64,000 nucleotides of DNA from Alkalihalobacillus sp. CinArs1 (GCF_947387515.1 NZ_CANDOB010000002.1:496001-560000), one strand, 5' to 3'; positions 33,670 through 41,620 are shown, counted from the first letter of the stretch. Notes: generated by a model not told the origin, from the sequence alone. Program-made: numbers and translations.

Positions 33670-33927
33670 TTGGTGTATCGAGCGTTTGGAAGACCCGTGT
33701 ACCATACTGGTCACGGCGGCTATATTCCTGGGTATGGGTATCATCACGGGCATGGCACCTATATCCCGGGCTACGGGTATCATCATGGACACGGCACGTA
33801 TGTACCAGGGTACGGCTATCACCATGGTCAAGGCGGATATGCTCCTGGATACGGCTATCATCACGGACAAAGCGGCTATTCCCCGTGGTATGGGTACCAC
33901 CACGGACATGGAACGGTTTATCGATAG
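33670..33927 (+). CDS. Small His/Gly/Tyr-rich tandem-repeat protein
   Basis: 85 residues. After a 16-residue start, five consecutive 13-residue units of type T/GYxPGYGYHHGHG (residues 17-81) follow, each with His-His and Gly-Tyr pairs, and a short end TVYR. No signal peptide or membrane helix. The frame is preceded by GAGGGGGG; start TTG 33670 or GTG 33673. Composition resembles spore-coat or metal-binding repeat proteins; position 126 bases after larA hints at nickel binding, which is speculative. A strong repeat at DNA level (39-base unit). Confidence 0.65.
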   Translation: MVYRAFGRPVYHTGHGGYIPGYGYHHGHGTYIPGYGYHHGHGTYVPGYGYHHGQGGYAPGYGYHHGQSGYSPWYGYHHGHGTVYR

Positions 33928-34002
33928 GGAAAGTGGAATCATGGGGTGGTGCTCATGGTTCTTTTTTTGTTTGGGGCTATAAAAACGGAGCGTGGATTCT
34001 GG

Positions 34003-34118
34003 TTTCGCCGATAAAATCTCGGTTTCGCTGATAAAATTGATTTTTCGCCGATAAAAGTAATGAAATCGCTGATATACTCTCTTATTTCGCTGATAAAATG
34101 AAAAGATCGCCGATATGT
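34003..34118. repeat. Six-copy TTTCGCYGATAAAA repeat array with 20-21 base period
   Basis: Cores starting TCGC at 34005, 34025, 34045, 34066, 34087 and 34107. Copies 1, 2, 3 and 5 are TTTCGC(C/T)GATAAAA; copies 4 and 6 are degenerate (ATCGCYGATAT). Intergenic, immediately downstream of the repeat-protein gene. Confidence 0.85.
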
Positions 34119-34160
34119 GCTCCCTGGAGTGCTCCGAGCACCCTCTGGAGCGCTCAAAAT

Positions 34161-34190
34161 AACCGAAAGTCCGCGCGGGACTTTCGGTTT
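34161..34190. terminator. Bidirectional terminator
   Basis: AACCGAAAGTCC (34161-34172) pairs perfectly with GGACTTTCGGTT (34178-34189); weak T run on plus, A run on minus side. Confidence 0.7.
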
Positions 34191-34443
34191 AGTTCGTTAG
34201 CGAGTCTTTCAAACAGCTTCGACAGTAAATCGTGCCGTTTTCTTTGTAGTATCTTTTTAAGTTCGTCATTCCAAGGCCAGTTTGTAGGTTACTTTGGAAG
34301 AAGTAGTCTTCTAAGTACTCAATCTTCTTTTTGCATACATCACAATAAATTTTTGCGGTAAACAGAGTGATCCCTCCAACGCGATATGAGTTACGTGTTA
34401 GTATACATGATTTTAAGGATAAAGCGGTTAGAAATCTGTGCAT
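34189..34443 (-). CDS. Small zinc-ribbon protein with uncertain start
   Basis: Contains YCDVCKKK and, about 40 residues later, YCRSCLK: two CxxC pairs predicting a zinc site. ATG 34443 lacks a good Shine-Dalgarno. A strong GGAGGG sits just upstream of CTG 34365 (ATCACT spacer), from which a compact 58-residue protein would begin at FTAKIYCDVC. No ATG, GTG or TTG is available in frame between. Function unknown. Confidence 0.65.
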   Translation of the reverse strand: MHRFLTALSLKSCILTRNSYRVGGITLFTAKIYCDVCKKKIEYLEDYFFQSNLQTGLGMTNLKRYYKENGTIYCRSCLKDSLTN

Positions 34444-34500
34444 AATAAAAGATTTTCATCGCTCCACCGTTGAATTTGATTGATGAATAGGAGGATTACC

Positions 34501-34965
34501 ATGAACATTTCTACGATAATGGACCAGATTGTTTCACCAAAACCCTACGTCCGTGGAACGGATATGATGTGGACGGATCCACATATCTCTAAGTATTTGT
34601 TAGAAGCACACCTCAACCCGAATAGTGGTGCGGCCAGTCGCACATTTCGAAATATACAGGTTTTTCAGTCCGGATCCTTATCTTTGTTTAACTGAACGCT
34701 ATCATTTTCCAGATCTCAATGCGCATTGGACCAACATATTGTCCTCCATGAAGACGATACTACAAAACTCTATCGTTTTTGGAGTCACTATTTAAACGAA
34801 AAAGATGTAACCGATTTGTTTTTACCGTTTGGGTTTACTAGTGTTGATTCGGTTAGGGGTGTTCTTAAAGGAGACGAAGCGTATCATGATGAAGGCGTTG
34901 TGTTTTATGCAATCAGAACGGTTGAAGGAAATGAGGGGATTTTATCATCCAAACAACAGAACTAG
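34501..34965 (+). pseudogene. Remnant of a class I SAM-dependent methyltransferase
   Basis: The N-terminal piece (MNISTIMDQIVSPKPYVRGT...MWTDPHISKYLLEAHLNP) with AGGAGG and ATG 34501, and a C-terminal piece in another frame (LDQHIVLHEDDTTKLYRFWSHYLNEKDVTDLFLPFGF) are typical ends of one Bacillales methyltransferase. The Rossmann core is missing and at least two frame changes occur around 34660-34730, so the gene has an internal deletion plus frameshift. Confidence 0.75.
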
Positions 34966-35064
34966 AAAGGGATTCTATTAAAACTAGCTGTGAAAATCAA
35001 TTAGCGACGTAACAAAAAACCACGGAGACTGGAATTACCCCTGTCAAGTAGACAGTATAAAAAA

Positions 35065-35928
35065 CTACGCTGCCAACGCGTGTCGATATTCAATCGGCGC
35101 GCGTTGCTTTAACTTCTTCTGAAAACGTCTGTAGTTATAGTGGTAGATGTAATCCTCAATTGCTTGTCTGATTTCTTTTTCTGATTTACACTTATTGATA
35201 TACAACTTCTCTGTTTTGAGATGCGAAAAGAAGGATTCAATGCAGGCATTATCCAGGCAGTTTCCTTTGCGAGAGTGGCTGCCCTTAATGTCATATTCTT
35301 TTATTCGTGTGTTGTATGCCTTAGACGTATACTGAAAGCCTTGATCCGAATGGAGCACGGCTTCAGTTACGTCTTTTTTCTTGGTCCATTGGCCTACAGT
35401 ATCCAAAACAAGTTCCAAATCATTTCTTTTAGAAAGCTTCCAGCTTACAATCTCATTGTTAAATAAATCTTGAATCACCGATAAGTAATAGAATCGTTTT
35501 CCATCTGATACATAAGTAATGTCCGTAACCATTTTTTGGTTAGGTCCATATGCTTTAAACTTTCGTTTTAATCTGTTTGGATAGATGACAGACGGCGTGT
35601 ACCCATGCCTTTTTCTCTTTTTACGAATGACCGATTGAATGCCCATTTCCGTCATCATCCGATAAACTTTTTTGTGTTTAATCTGGTAACCACTTTCTTT
35701 AAGTAAACGCGTCATGGTAGGATAACCTGTTTCTGGATGCAGAAAATGAATGCCCATCATATGCATTTTGATGTCATGATCTTGATTATCCCGTTCTTCT
35801 CGCTTTGCTTTACAGGCTCTCCATTTGTAATAGCTTGATGGCTGTAGGGAAGCAATCTCTAATAACCAGCTAACAGGAGTTTCTTCCCTTAATTCTTCGA
35901 CGGTTTCATATTTTATTAATTGTGTCAC
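35065..35928 (-). CDS. IS3-family transposase OrfB (DDE integrase)
   Basis: 287 residues with HTH_21-like N-terminus and rve integrase core: VTDITYV (D), LHSDQGFQYTS (D), NCLDNACIESFFSHLK (E). GTG start overlaps the OrfA stop as GTGA. In this family OrfA-OrfB fusion by -1 frameshift makes the active transposase. Apparently intact. Confidence 0.93.
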   Translation of the reverse strand: MTQLIKYETVEELREETPVSWLLEIASLQPSSYYKWRACKAKREERDNQDHDIKMHMMGIHFLHPETGYPTMTRLLKESGYQIKHKKVYRMMTEMGIQSVIRKKRKRHGYTPSVIYPNRLKRKFKAYGPNQKMVTDITYVSDGKRFYYLSVIQDLFNNEIVSWKLSKRNDLELVLDTVGQWTKKKDVTEAVLHSDQGFQYTSKAYNTRIKEYDIKGSHSRKGNCLDNACIESFFSHLKTEKLYINKCKSEKEIRQAIEDYIYHYNYRRFQKKLKQRAPIEYRHALAA

Positions 35929-36245
35929 TTCCCCTCGTTTTCTAGATTTTGATATTGCTTTTTTAAATAGTCCACCTGCGCCTTCAGGTAATCTCTTTCT
36001 TCTTCGATTGTTTTAAAGTTTGTTCTTGGCCTGCCCTTCATAGGAGTTGTCCCACCTTGACTTCGGGAATCAAACGCATCACCGTTCTTCCACTTCTTAA
36101 CCCAGACTTTAAGCTGTGTACAACTTCTTAATCCAATTTCTTCAGCTAGTGCTTCATAACTTTTAGTACCGTTTACATATCTCATCACGGCATTATGTTT
36201 AAACTCGTCTGTGTACTTCTGAAACCTCTGTCCTTTTTTAGCCAT
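35925..36245 (-). CDS. IS3-family transposase OrfA
   Basis: 106 residues: HTH domain (YTDEFKHNAVMRYVNGTKSYEALAEEIGL...LKVWVKKWKNG) and a C-terminal leucine-zipper-like helix (ERDYLKAQVDYLKKQYQNLE). Binds the terminal repeats. Preceded by AGAGGGGAT. Confidence 0.92.
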   Translation of the reverse strand: MAKKGQRFQKYTDEFKHNAVMRYVNGTKSYEALAEEIGLRSCTQLKVWVKKWKNGDAFDSRSQGGTTPMKGRPRTNFKTIEEERDYLKAQVDYLKKQYQNLENEGK

Positions 36246-36272
36246 AGAAAATCCCCTCTAAGTATTATTCTT

Positions 36273-36302
36273 ACCTCCACAATATCATGGAGGCTTTTTT
36301 GA
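36273..36302 (+). terminator. Hairpin in the IS right end
   Basis: CCTCCA pairs with TGGAGG around CAATATCA, followed by CTTTTTT. On plus it points out of the element. Confidence 0.55.
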
Positions 36303-36386
36303 ATGTCTACTTAAAGGGGATAATATCAGACGGGTGGTTTTTTTAAAAAGAAGTAAGTTTGGGACAACTTTTTTGTCATGTCGCTA

Positions 36387-37673
36387 TTATTGGTTACTCC
36401 GCCACAACTGTTCGAGCACAATTACAAGTCCAGTTCCAACAAGTAGCCCGTTGCTCATCACATTTTGGACGAGGGTTGGCAGCTCACGAAACACTTCTGA
36501 TGGAAGGAACATCGCTCCCATGCCGAACAGGTAGGCGACACCGATGATCGTTAGTTTCCTAGAATCGAGTGGTTCTAGGGTGAAGCTCTTGATGCCAATC
36601 GCAACAAGTTGAACGAATGACGCCATGAGTGCGGCGTTTGCAACAGGAGAGGGGATGCTTGAAATCAATGCCATGATCGGTGGGAAAAAGGCAAACAACA
36701 CTAATAAAATTGTAGCGTACACGAACGGTCTCTTACGCCTTTGTCCGGTAAGAGCTATGAATCCGGATGACGTTGCGGATGGTACGTTCGCAACGGTAGC
36801 CATCCCTCCCGCAATGATGTGGTTGATGCCAGAGAACATCGTCCCTTTGTTCATCTGTGTACCGCGTTCTTCCCCGTCACGACCTAACGTTTGCCTCACA
36901 GCGACGATCGAGGCAACGATGTTGGATATCGAAATGATTGCAGTAATAAATGCGATCGGTAAAACGCTCAAATCAAATTGAGGCGGGCCGAATGCGAATA
37001 GCTCCGGTACGGAGAATAAGCTGTAGGATGCTTGCTCCTGTCCGCCTAGTATGACTCGGAAAAGCACCCAGCCGATGATGATGCCGATAAAGACAGCGTA
37101 GCTGCTCACCCACCCTCTACCGAACGTCGATAAGCCGATCACGCAAAAGAAGGTGAGGAAAGCAATGACCGCTTCTGTTCCTTGAAAGGTGTCTGAGCTT
37201 CCTTGTATTCCTAGCATCCCTTTCAGAAGCGGGCCGCTTAACTGAACGGTTAACAATAAGAAGAACGATCCCGTTACGAGCGGGGTGAAGATCGGCAAGA
37301 TTTTTTGCGAAATCTTAAAAGCTCCGAATAAAAAAAGGAAGCCACCCGTTACGATCATCGTTGTTTCTAACGTTTGTAACGTTCCTAAGTAAGTGCCGCC
37401 ACCTTGCACGCTTGTCACGGCCATCACGGTGAAGATGCTAACCCAAATGCCAGCTGGAATTTCCATGATGGGGAGGCGGTGTCCGAATAGCGCCTGAAGT
37501 AGGGAGGCGATGCCAACGGTGAAGAATGTTCGCTGCATAAGCCCTGATACTTGTACAAAATTAAGTTCATAAATCGATCCGATTACAATGGGCAAGGCAA
37601 CCGCACTCGCGATTAGAAACACGAACCATTGAAAGGTTTCTAGCATGTCGGTTGCCAGGCTGGGTTTTGCCAC
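36387..37673 (-). CDS. NCS2-family purine/xanthine-uracil permease (YwdJ/PbuO-like)
   Basis: 428 residues from GTG 37673, 6 bases after AAAGGAGCG; an ATG at 37712 has no Shine-Dalgarno. Twelve or more helices with GHRLPIMEIPAGIWV, VTGSFFLLLTVQLSG and a conserved TSSGFIALTGQRRKRPFVYA region. Imports a nucleobase by cation symport. Monocistronic; the original terminator downstream is split by the IS. Confidence 0.88.
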   Translation of the reverse strand: MAKPSLATDMLETFQWFVFLIASAVALPIVIGSIYELNFVQVSGLMQRTFFTVGIASLLQALFGHRLPIMEIPAGIWVSIFTVMAVTSVQGGGTYLGTLQTLETTMIVTGGFLFLFGAFKISQKILPIFTPLVTGSFFLLLTVQLSGPLLKGMLGIQGSSDTFQGTEAVIAFLTFFCVIGLSTFGRGWVSSYAVFIGIIIGWVLFRVILGGQEQASYSLFSVPELFAFGPPQFDLSVLPIAFITAIISISNIVASIVAVRQTLGRDGEERGTQMNKGTMFSGINHIIAGGMATVANVPSATSSGFIALTGQRRKRPFVYATILLVLFAFFPPIMALISSIPSPVANAALMASFVQLVAIGIKSFTLEPLDSRKLTIIGVAYLFGMGAMFLPSEVFRELPTLVQNVMSNGLLVGTGLVIVLEQLWRSNQ

Positions 37674-37818
37674 GTTAAACGCTCCTTTGATTTTCTCTTT
37701 GAACAACCCCATTAGTCTATCATGTCTTTCAAGGAAAGTGGTGGAAGACTATAGGGGGAATTCAATTCATAGGAGAGGGAGCTTACCCTATTTTAGAATA
37801 AGTTTCCTTATTTCGCTT

Positions 37819-38349
37819 TTAGTTCCTTTGCTGAATGATTGAGTTCGCAATTTCCACCATATTTTCTTCATTAAAAGGTGATTCTTCACCAGGGGCCACA
37901 ACGCCTTGTATTGAGAATAGTGCATTCTCGTTTTTACTCAGCCACATGAGCTCCAATATCCCGTCGTTTTCCTTGTAATAACCATCGATATCATTACTAA
38001 GTTGTTGATTTGGTTCACTGCCCATCGATACGCCTATGTCTTTTTGATCTTTTATCCATAGGTTCAATTGCTTCTTGCCATCTTGGTAATAGATGTCCAT
38101 CGTATGGGGAGTGAGTTCTGTTCCTGCTTCTCCTTCAATCGTACGAATATCAAGAGGAATGGCATCGAGATCAGGAACCGTAATTTCATTTCTAAATTCC
38201 TCTGGTAGTTTTTCAAGTTCGCTTTTTATTTCAGGATGGTTTTCCTTAAGCGCTTCGAGTTCATTTTCCGTAGAGCTAGCACCGCTAGTATTACAAGCTG
38301 CTAATACGATGAGTAAACCAGCGATTAAAAAAGTTAGTTTGAGTTTCAT
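37819..38349 (-). CDS. Lipoprotein of unknown function
   Basis: 176 residues from ATG 38349, with GGAGGG 8 bases upstream. Signal peptide KLKLTFLIAGLLIVLAACN gives lipobox LAAC. The mature part begins with an acidic coiled segment (ENELEALKENHPEIKSELEKLPEEF) and then a compact beta-rich domain. No family recognised with confidence. Extracytoplasmic, membrane-tethered. Confidence 0.8.
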   Translation of the reverse strand: MKLKLTFLIAGLLIVLAACNTSGASSTENELEALKENHPEIKSELEKLPEEFRNEITVPDLDAIPLDIRTIEGEAGTELTPHTMDIYYQDGKKQLNLWIKDQKDIGVSMGSEPNQQLSNDIDGYYKENDGILELMWLSKNENALFSIQGVVAPGEESPFNEENMVEIANSIIQQRN

Positions 38350-38512
38350 ATGTATAGCCCTCCTAGTTAGGGTTACGAAACAGAACCGAATACGTTTCAA
38401 AACTATAAGAAATGAACTGGAAAGGGACCAAAAGTCACAGCACTGTCAAACTTATTCCCAAAGAGTCCTGCTATAATTAGGTTAGAAGTCATGACAGGAA
38501 AGAGGGAATGGT

Positions 38513-38779
38513 ATGAGTACAGAAGCACAGTCCAAACTATTATATTCATTAAGTATTGTTCAGGTGGTTCTTGCTACCTCAATTCTCTTCCTACCACTGA
38601 TGTACCTAATGTATCCTGAACAGGAAAGTCTTCTATTAGGAAGCTTGATCACATTTGGTGCGCTGAATCTACTAGCTGGTCTTTCGAATCGAATCAAAGG
38701 CGAAAACCGGTCTGGCTTATTCTTTTCGATTGCTGGCGTTGTGATTCTTGCTACTGGTGTAAGTTTATTACTCTTTTAA
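38513..38779 (+). CDS. Small membrane protein, three helices
   Basis: 88 residues; helices at about 10-32, 40-58 and 66-87 (LFFSIAGVVILATGVSLLLF). AGAGGG precedes ATG. Divergent from the lipoprotein gene. Unknown function. Confidence 0.75.
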   Translation: MSTEAQSKLLYSLSIVQVVLATSILFLPLMYLMYPEQESLLLGSLITFGALNLLAGLSNRIKGENRSGLFFSIAGVVILATGVSLLLF

Positions 38780-38798
38780 ATATCGTACTGTTGGATAG

Positions 38799-38833
38799 AG
38801 GGAACTTCTTGATTTTTCAAGAAGTTCCCTTTT
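38799..38833 (+). terminator. Strong intrinsic terminator
   Basis: GGGAACTTCTTGA (38799-38811) pairs perfectly with TCAAGAAGTTCCC (38816-38828), then five T. Confidence 0.9.
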
Positions 38834-38909
38834 TGTGCTTCTCTGACTGGTATGAATGTTATGATGGTTGGGTGGTTTTATCCATTATTTAGGTGGAGGA
38901 GTCTGATGC

Positions 38910-39644
38910 ATGATAGTTTTACAGGTTATTTCTATGACGAGTTTGGTATTCCTCGCTTTACTGAAGTTCGACGTCGTTTCAGTTGGGGTAAGCGATAATA
39001 TTATTCATTATTTATTCAATGCGAGCGTGATGTTAACGATCTTCAGCATGATTGTACCGCTCGTCTCTTATGCGAAGTTGAAAAGAGCGGGCGTGAAGGA
39101 AGAACGTTTTCTAGATGATATCCTTCAGAAAATCGATCCAACGAATAAGACGGAAATTTTTGTTTCGTCGAAGGTTCTGAAGAATAACGCCGCAGCGCTT
39201 TATCGAAAAAATGAGATGGTGATTGTAGTTGGAGAAAAGCTTTTACATACACTTGATGAAAAGCAGTTAACGTTTTTGGTCGCTCATGAATACTACCATG
39301 TAAAACAGAACCATCTAATTAAGAATGCTCTCTCGTTTATTTTTGTTCTGTCAGGTGTGCCAATCGCTATACTAATCATCACGTCGAATGTAGGATCAAT
39401 GATTCCAATCATTCCTCTTGTGATCTTTGCATTTGTTACTTATATCTCCTGTTTCATGATGCACTTTGTTTTCTCTAGGAAGCGAGAATTCGAAGCTGAT
39501 CAATTTGGGAGGTCATTCGTAAAAGCGACTGATGCTAGCGAAACGTTAGAGAAGCTAAAAGAACACAAGTTAGTGGATGAAAAAAGCTTCAGTTTGTTTG
39601 CGACGCACCCTTCGATAGAGAAGAGGATAAGCAAGGTAAGCTAA
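38910..39644 (+). CDS. M48-family membrane metallopeptidase (HtpX-like)
   Basis: 244 residues. Two N-terminal helices, catalytic HEYYH at 126-130 with the third zinc ligand in FEADQFGRSF, and two helices in between. Short member of the M48 family; a role in membrane protein quality control is the general expectation. AGGTGGAGGA upstream of ATG 38910. Stop overlaps the palindromic repeat that follows. Confidence 0.9.
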   Translation: MIVLQVISMTSLVFLALLKFDVVSVGVSDNIIHYLFNASVMLTIFSMIVPLVSYAKLKRAGVKEERFLDDILQKIDPTNKTEIFVSSKVLKNNAAALYRKNEMVIVVGEKLLHTLDEKQLTFLVAHEYYHVKQNHLIKNALSFIFVLSGVPIAILIITSNVGSMIPIIPLVIFAFVTYISCFMMHFVFSRKREFEADQFGRSFVKATDASETLEKLKEHKLVDEKSFSLFATHPSIEKRISKVS

Positions 39645-39691
39645 TTCGACAGGTACCAGGCACCTCGACAGGTGCCTGGTACCTGTCGAAT
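39644..39691. repeat. Perfect GACAGGTACCAGGCACC palindrome
   Basis: Two 22-base arms (39644-39665 and 39670-39691) around CGAC are exact reverse complements. It abuts the M48 stop codon and the first operator of the next unit, so it probably also terminates or insulates transcription. Confidence 0.85.
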
Positions 39692-39758
39692 GTGTGTCAA
39701 AACATTTTGACACACAGTTGGGATTATATTACAGTGTAGGTGTAAAGAGTATTTGACA
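39691..39758 (+). promoter_or_regulatory. Promoter with twin operators, second copy
   Basis: TTGACA (39707-39712) and TACAGT (39730-39735), 17 bases apart. TGTCAAA-ACAT-TTTGACA (39695-39712), extended to a 12-base-arm palindrome, overlaps the -35 box, and TGTAAAG-AGTA-TTTGACA (39741-39758) lies 46 bases on. Same layout as at 2094-2158. Confidence 0.75.
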
Positions 39759-39775
39759 TATGAGTGGTGATGAAT

Positions 39776-39976
39776 GTGGAAAATAACATCAAGTTGCTTC
39801 GCCAGAAAAGAAACCTCTCGCAGAAAGATCTCGCAACGGCTTGTTCCGTTTCGCGGCAAACGATCAATGCCATCGAGAACAATAAGTATGATCCTACGCT
39901 TCATCTTGCGTTTGAATTGGCTTCTGTTCTCGAAACCCCTCTAGAAGAGTTATTTAACTACAAAAGGAGTGAATGA
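39776..39976 (+). CDS. Small XRE-family HTH regulator, second copy
   Basis: 66 residues from GTG 39776, aligned with the TTG start of the paralogue at 2175; an ATG at 39770 is a possible alternative. NIKLLRQKRNLSQKDLATACSVSRQTINAIENNKYDPTLHLAF is nearly identical to the first copy. Probably binds the same twin operators, so cross-regulation between loci is likely. Confidence 0.88.
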   Translation: MENNIKLLRQKRNLSQKDLATACSVSRQTINAIENNKYDPTLHLAFELASVLETPLEELFNYKRSE

Positions 39977-39977
39977 G

Positions 39978-40289
39978 ATGGAGTTACTAATCCAAGGTAT
40001 CGTGGTTGTCATCTGGATATTCTTAGCAGGATTCCTAACTGGCAAACGAGACTATCCATTTGGCAAGAGTGACGATGAGAGGAAGCGTGAAATCAAGAAG
40101 CGCTCGATTACACAGAGTTGGTTAACGGTATTGCTGTTTCTCGTCATCAACGTTTTATATGGTTTCTTTAATATCCGTGGTGGTGCCACAGAACTAAGTA
40201 ATACAAGTTTAGAGCTATTCTACATAGGAATTGCAGTTCTTTCGTACATGATGTTTTATGGGATTAATTCGAAGAAGATGAGTGCGTAG
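39978..40289 (+). CDS. Small membrane protein partner, second copy
   Basis: 103 residues from ATG 39978 (AAAGGAGTG upstream). Hydrophobic helix, charged GKSDDERKREIKKRSITQSWLT, two helices and the identical end INSKKMSA as the protein at 2389. Function unknown. Confidence 0.8.
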   Translation: MELLIQGIVVVIWIFLAGFLTGKRDYPFGKSDDERKREIKKRSITQSWLTVLLFLVINVLYGFFNIRGGATELSNTSLELFYIGIAVLSYMMFYGINSKKMSA

Positions 40290-40442
40290 TTTGTCATTAA
40301 AGAAGACGAACGAATGAGGAAAGTTTTGAGATTAATAACACCGAATACATTAGTTTTTACATAATCGACGAAAAGAACAGTGGGAGGTTCATTCCTTACC
40401 GCATTCAACATATGTGGTTGATATTCGGAGTAGATATTAAAG

Positions 40443-40844
40443 GTGTGTGTTCATATCAAATCAATTTTGAAAGTAACCTTAACAGCGGTAACGATGACGA
40501 TGGGCTGTCTCGTTGGCCTGATGGCATTTGGGTACAAGATGCTCATCCTATCAGATATCCCCGTTTCCTTCACAACAACTGAAGCTATTTGGTCACAGAC
40601 GTTCTTTTTCGTTTCAACGTTACTCCTAGCAATAGCACTAATGTCATTAAAAAGTAAGCTTGGACGAGGTATTTCGTTAGGCGTACTTGTTCTCATTTTT
40701 CTATTCAATCTATTAGTCTTGAAAACTGACATTACGAATGATAGTGCTGCTGTTGCACAGCTTCAATTAGCACCAGTATTGCATATTGGCTTCTTAGTTG
40801 TGATAAATCTTTTTCTACTTATGGACAGAGAGAAGAGGCGATGA
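40443..40844 (+). CDS. Four-helix membrane protein of unknown function
   Basis: 133 residues, helices at about 8-32, 50-68, 73-92 and 105-128. The GTG start overlaps AAAGG, so the start is uncertain. No motif recognised. Lies between the HTH/membrane unit and the SunI-like gene. Confidence 0.6.
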   Translation: MCVHIKSILKVTLTAVTMTMGCLVGLMAFGYKMLILSDIPVSFTTTEAIWSQTFFFVSTLLLAIALMSLKSKLGRGISLGVLVLIFLFNLLVLKTDITNDSAAVAQLQLAPVLHIGFLVVINLFLLMDREKRR

Positions 40845-40960
40845 GGGATTACCACGTTGATGGTAATCCTACTAAACATCGGGGTTGGTACTATTGGGGA
40901 GAAGAGAAATTGGTTCATTATTTTACAACAATGATTAAATAAGATGAGGAAATAGTGGAG

Positions 40961-40992
40961 CAGGAACTAAGTAAAATAGGTTCCTGTTTTTT
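40961..40992 (+). terminator. Intrinsic terminator
   Basis: CAGGAAC (40961-40967) pairs with GTTCCTG (40980-40986), followed by six T. Confidence 0.75.
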
Positions 40993-41069
40993 ATATCTTG
41001 TATGGAAATTAATTGAAACTTTTCCCACTGCCAATCGTATCTATTACTAAGATGACGGGAGTGAATCAC

Positions 41070-41333
41070 ATGCACTTATTTGAGGTTAATGTGACGAAGA
41101 AAGATGAAAACCTTGTGATTAAATGGCAGCTAAGTAAGATTGAGATTCCATTATCGGAAATCGTAGAAGTCAATTATGATAATACGTTTGGTGGGGAAGA
41201 GAAATCGGCTATCCGGGTTGGCAACCCTTATGCAAGCACGGATACAGTCGTGATCAAGACAACAAAAGACACATACATTTTATTTACGAATATTGGTGGG
41301 ATGAAGGAAAGAATTTTATCGTATGTAGCTTAG
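41070..41333 (+). CDS. SunI/YnzG-like protein
   Basis: 87 residues from ATG 41070 (GGGAGTGA upstream). Strand-rich: VNVTKKDENLVIKWQLSKIEIPLSEIVEVNYDNT, then IRVGNPYASTDTVVIKTTKDTYILFTN. This pattern matches SunI, the sublancin immunity protein of Bacillus phage SPbeta, and chromosomal YnzG. No sublancin genes are seen nearby, so the role could be a general or orphan immunity function. Confidence 0.7.
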   Translation: MHLFEVNVTKKDENLVIKWQLSKIEIPLSEIVEVNYDNTFGGEEKSAIRVGNPYASTDTVVIKTTKDTYILFTNIGGMKERILSYVA

Positions 41334-41380
41334 TGACGTTGGAGTATGAGCTTAACATTAAATTGAAAGGAAGTTATTAA

Positions 41381-41485
41381 ATGGAGATCTACGTAGTGGT
41401 TCTATTTACGGCAGCTTTTCTATATGTAGCCAATAAAGTAGGAGAAAAGGATACCTACCATATTCATTTACCTGCCATTCGTTAA
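41381..41485 (+). CDS. 34-residue membrane peptide
   Basis: ATG 41381 after AAAGGAAG, 35 codons, ending directly before a terminator. Hydrophobic IYVVVLFTAAFLYVANKV followed by a polar tail ending LPAIR. A real transcript is likely from the gene-terminator layout; cotranscribed with the SunI-like gene 47 bases upstream. Confidence 0.6.
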   Translation: MEIYVVVLFTAAFLYVANKVGEKDTYHIHLPAIR

Positions 41486-41515
41486 GAAGCTTATCCAATG
41501 TAAGCTTCTTTTTTT
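41486..41515 (+). terminator. Intrinsic terminator
   Basis: GAAGCTTA (41486-41493) pairs with TAAGCTTC (41501-41508), followed by seven T. Confidence 0.85.
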
Positions 41516-41620
41516 AGGAAAACAACGATTGCTGTTTTTACACTGTTTTGAAATAATTGGTAGGAAGGTTAGAGAAGGACAATCGCCGCGAACTACCTAA
41601 TTCCTTATGGAGGGAGTCAT

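Larger units (their letters stand above)
35038..36319 (-). mobile_element. IS3-family insertion sequence (IS150-like)
   Basis: Two overlapping genes (orfA 36245-35925, orfB 35928-35065) flanked by imperfect terminal inverted repeats: CCCCTGTCAAGTAGACA at the left and, inverted, CCCCTTTAAGTAGACA at the right. A clear target duplication was not found. The outward flanks AAAAAACCAC (35014-35023) and GTGGTTTTTT (36334-36343) are complementary, so the element sits in the loop of a former terminator. Confidence 0.88.

Noticed and set aside
33657-34031. Overlapping open frames over the repeat-protein gene
   Set aside because: The other two frames are long only because the 39-base repeat lacks stops; they give Trp/Arg-rich or Met/Ile-rich sequence without ribosome sites.
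34003-34118. Possible CRISPR array
   Set aside because: Repeats of about 14 bases with a 20-21 base period leave only 6-7 bases between copies, and no cas gene is present.
35011-36345. Prophage or genomic island boundary
   Set aside because: Only one IS element is visible; no integrase, phage genes or tRNA attachment site.
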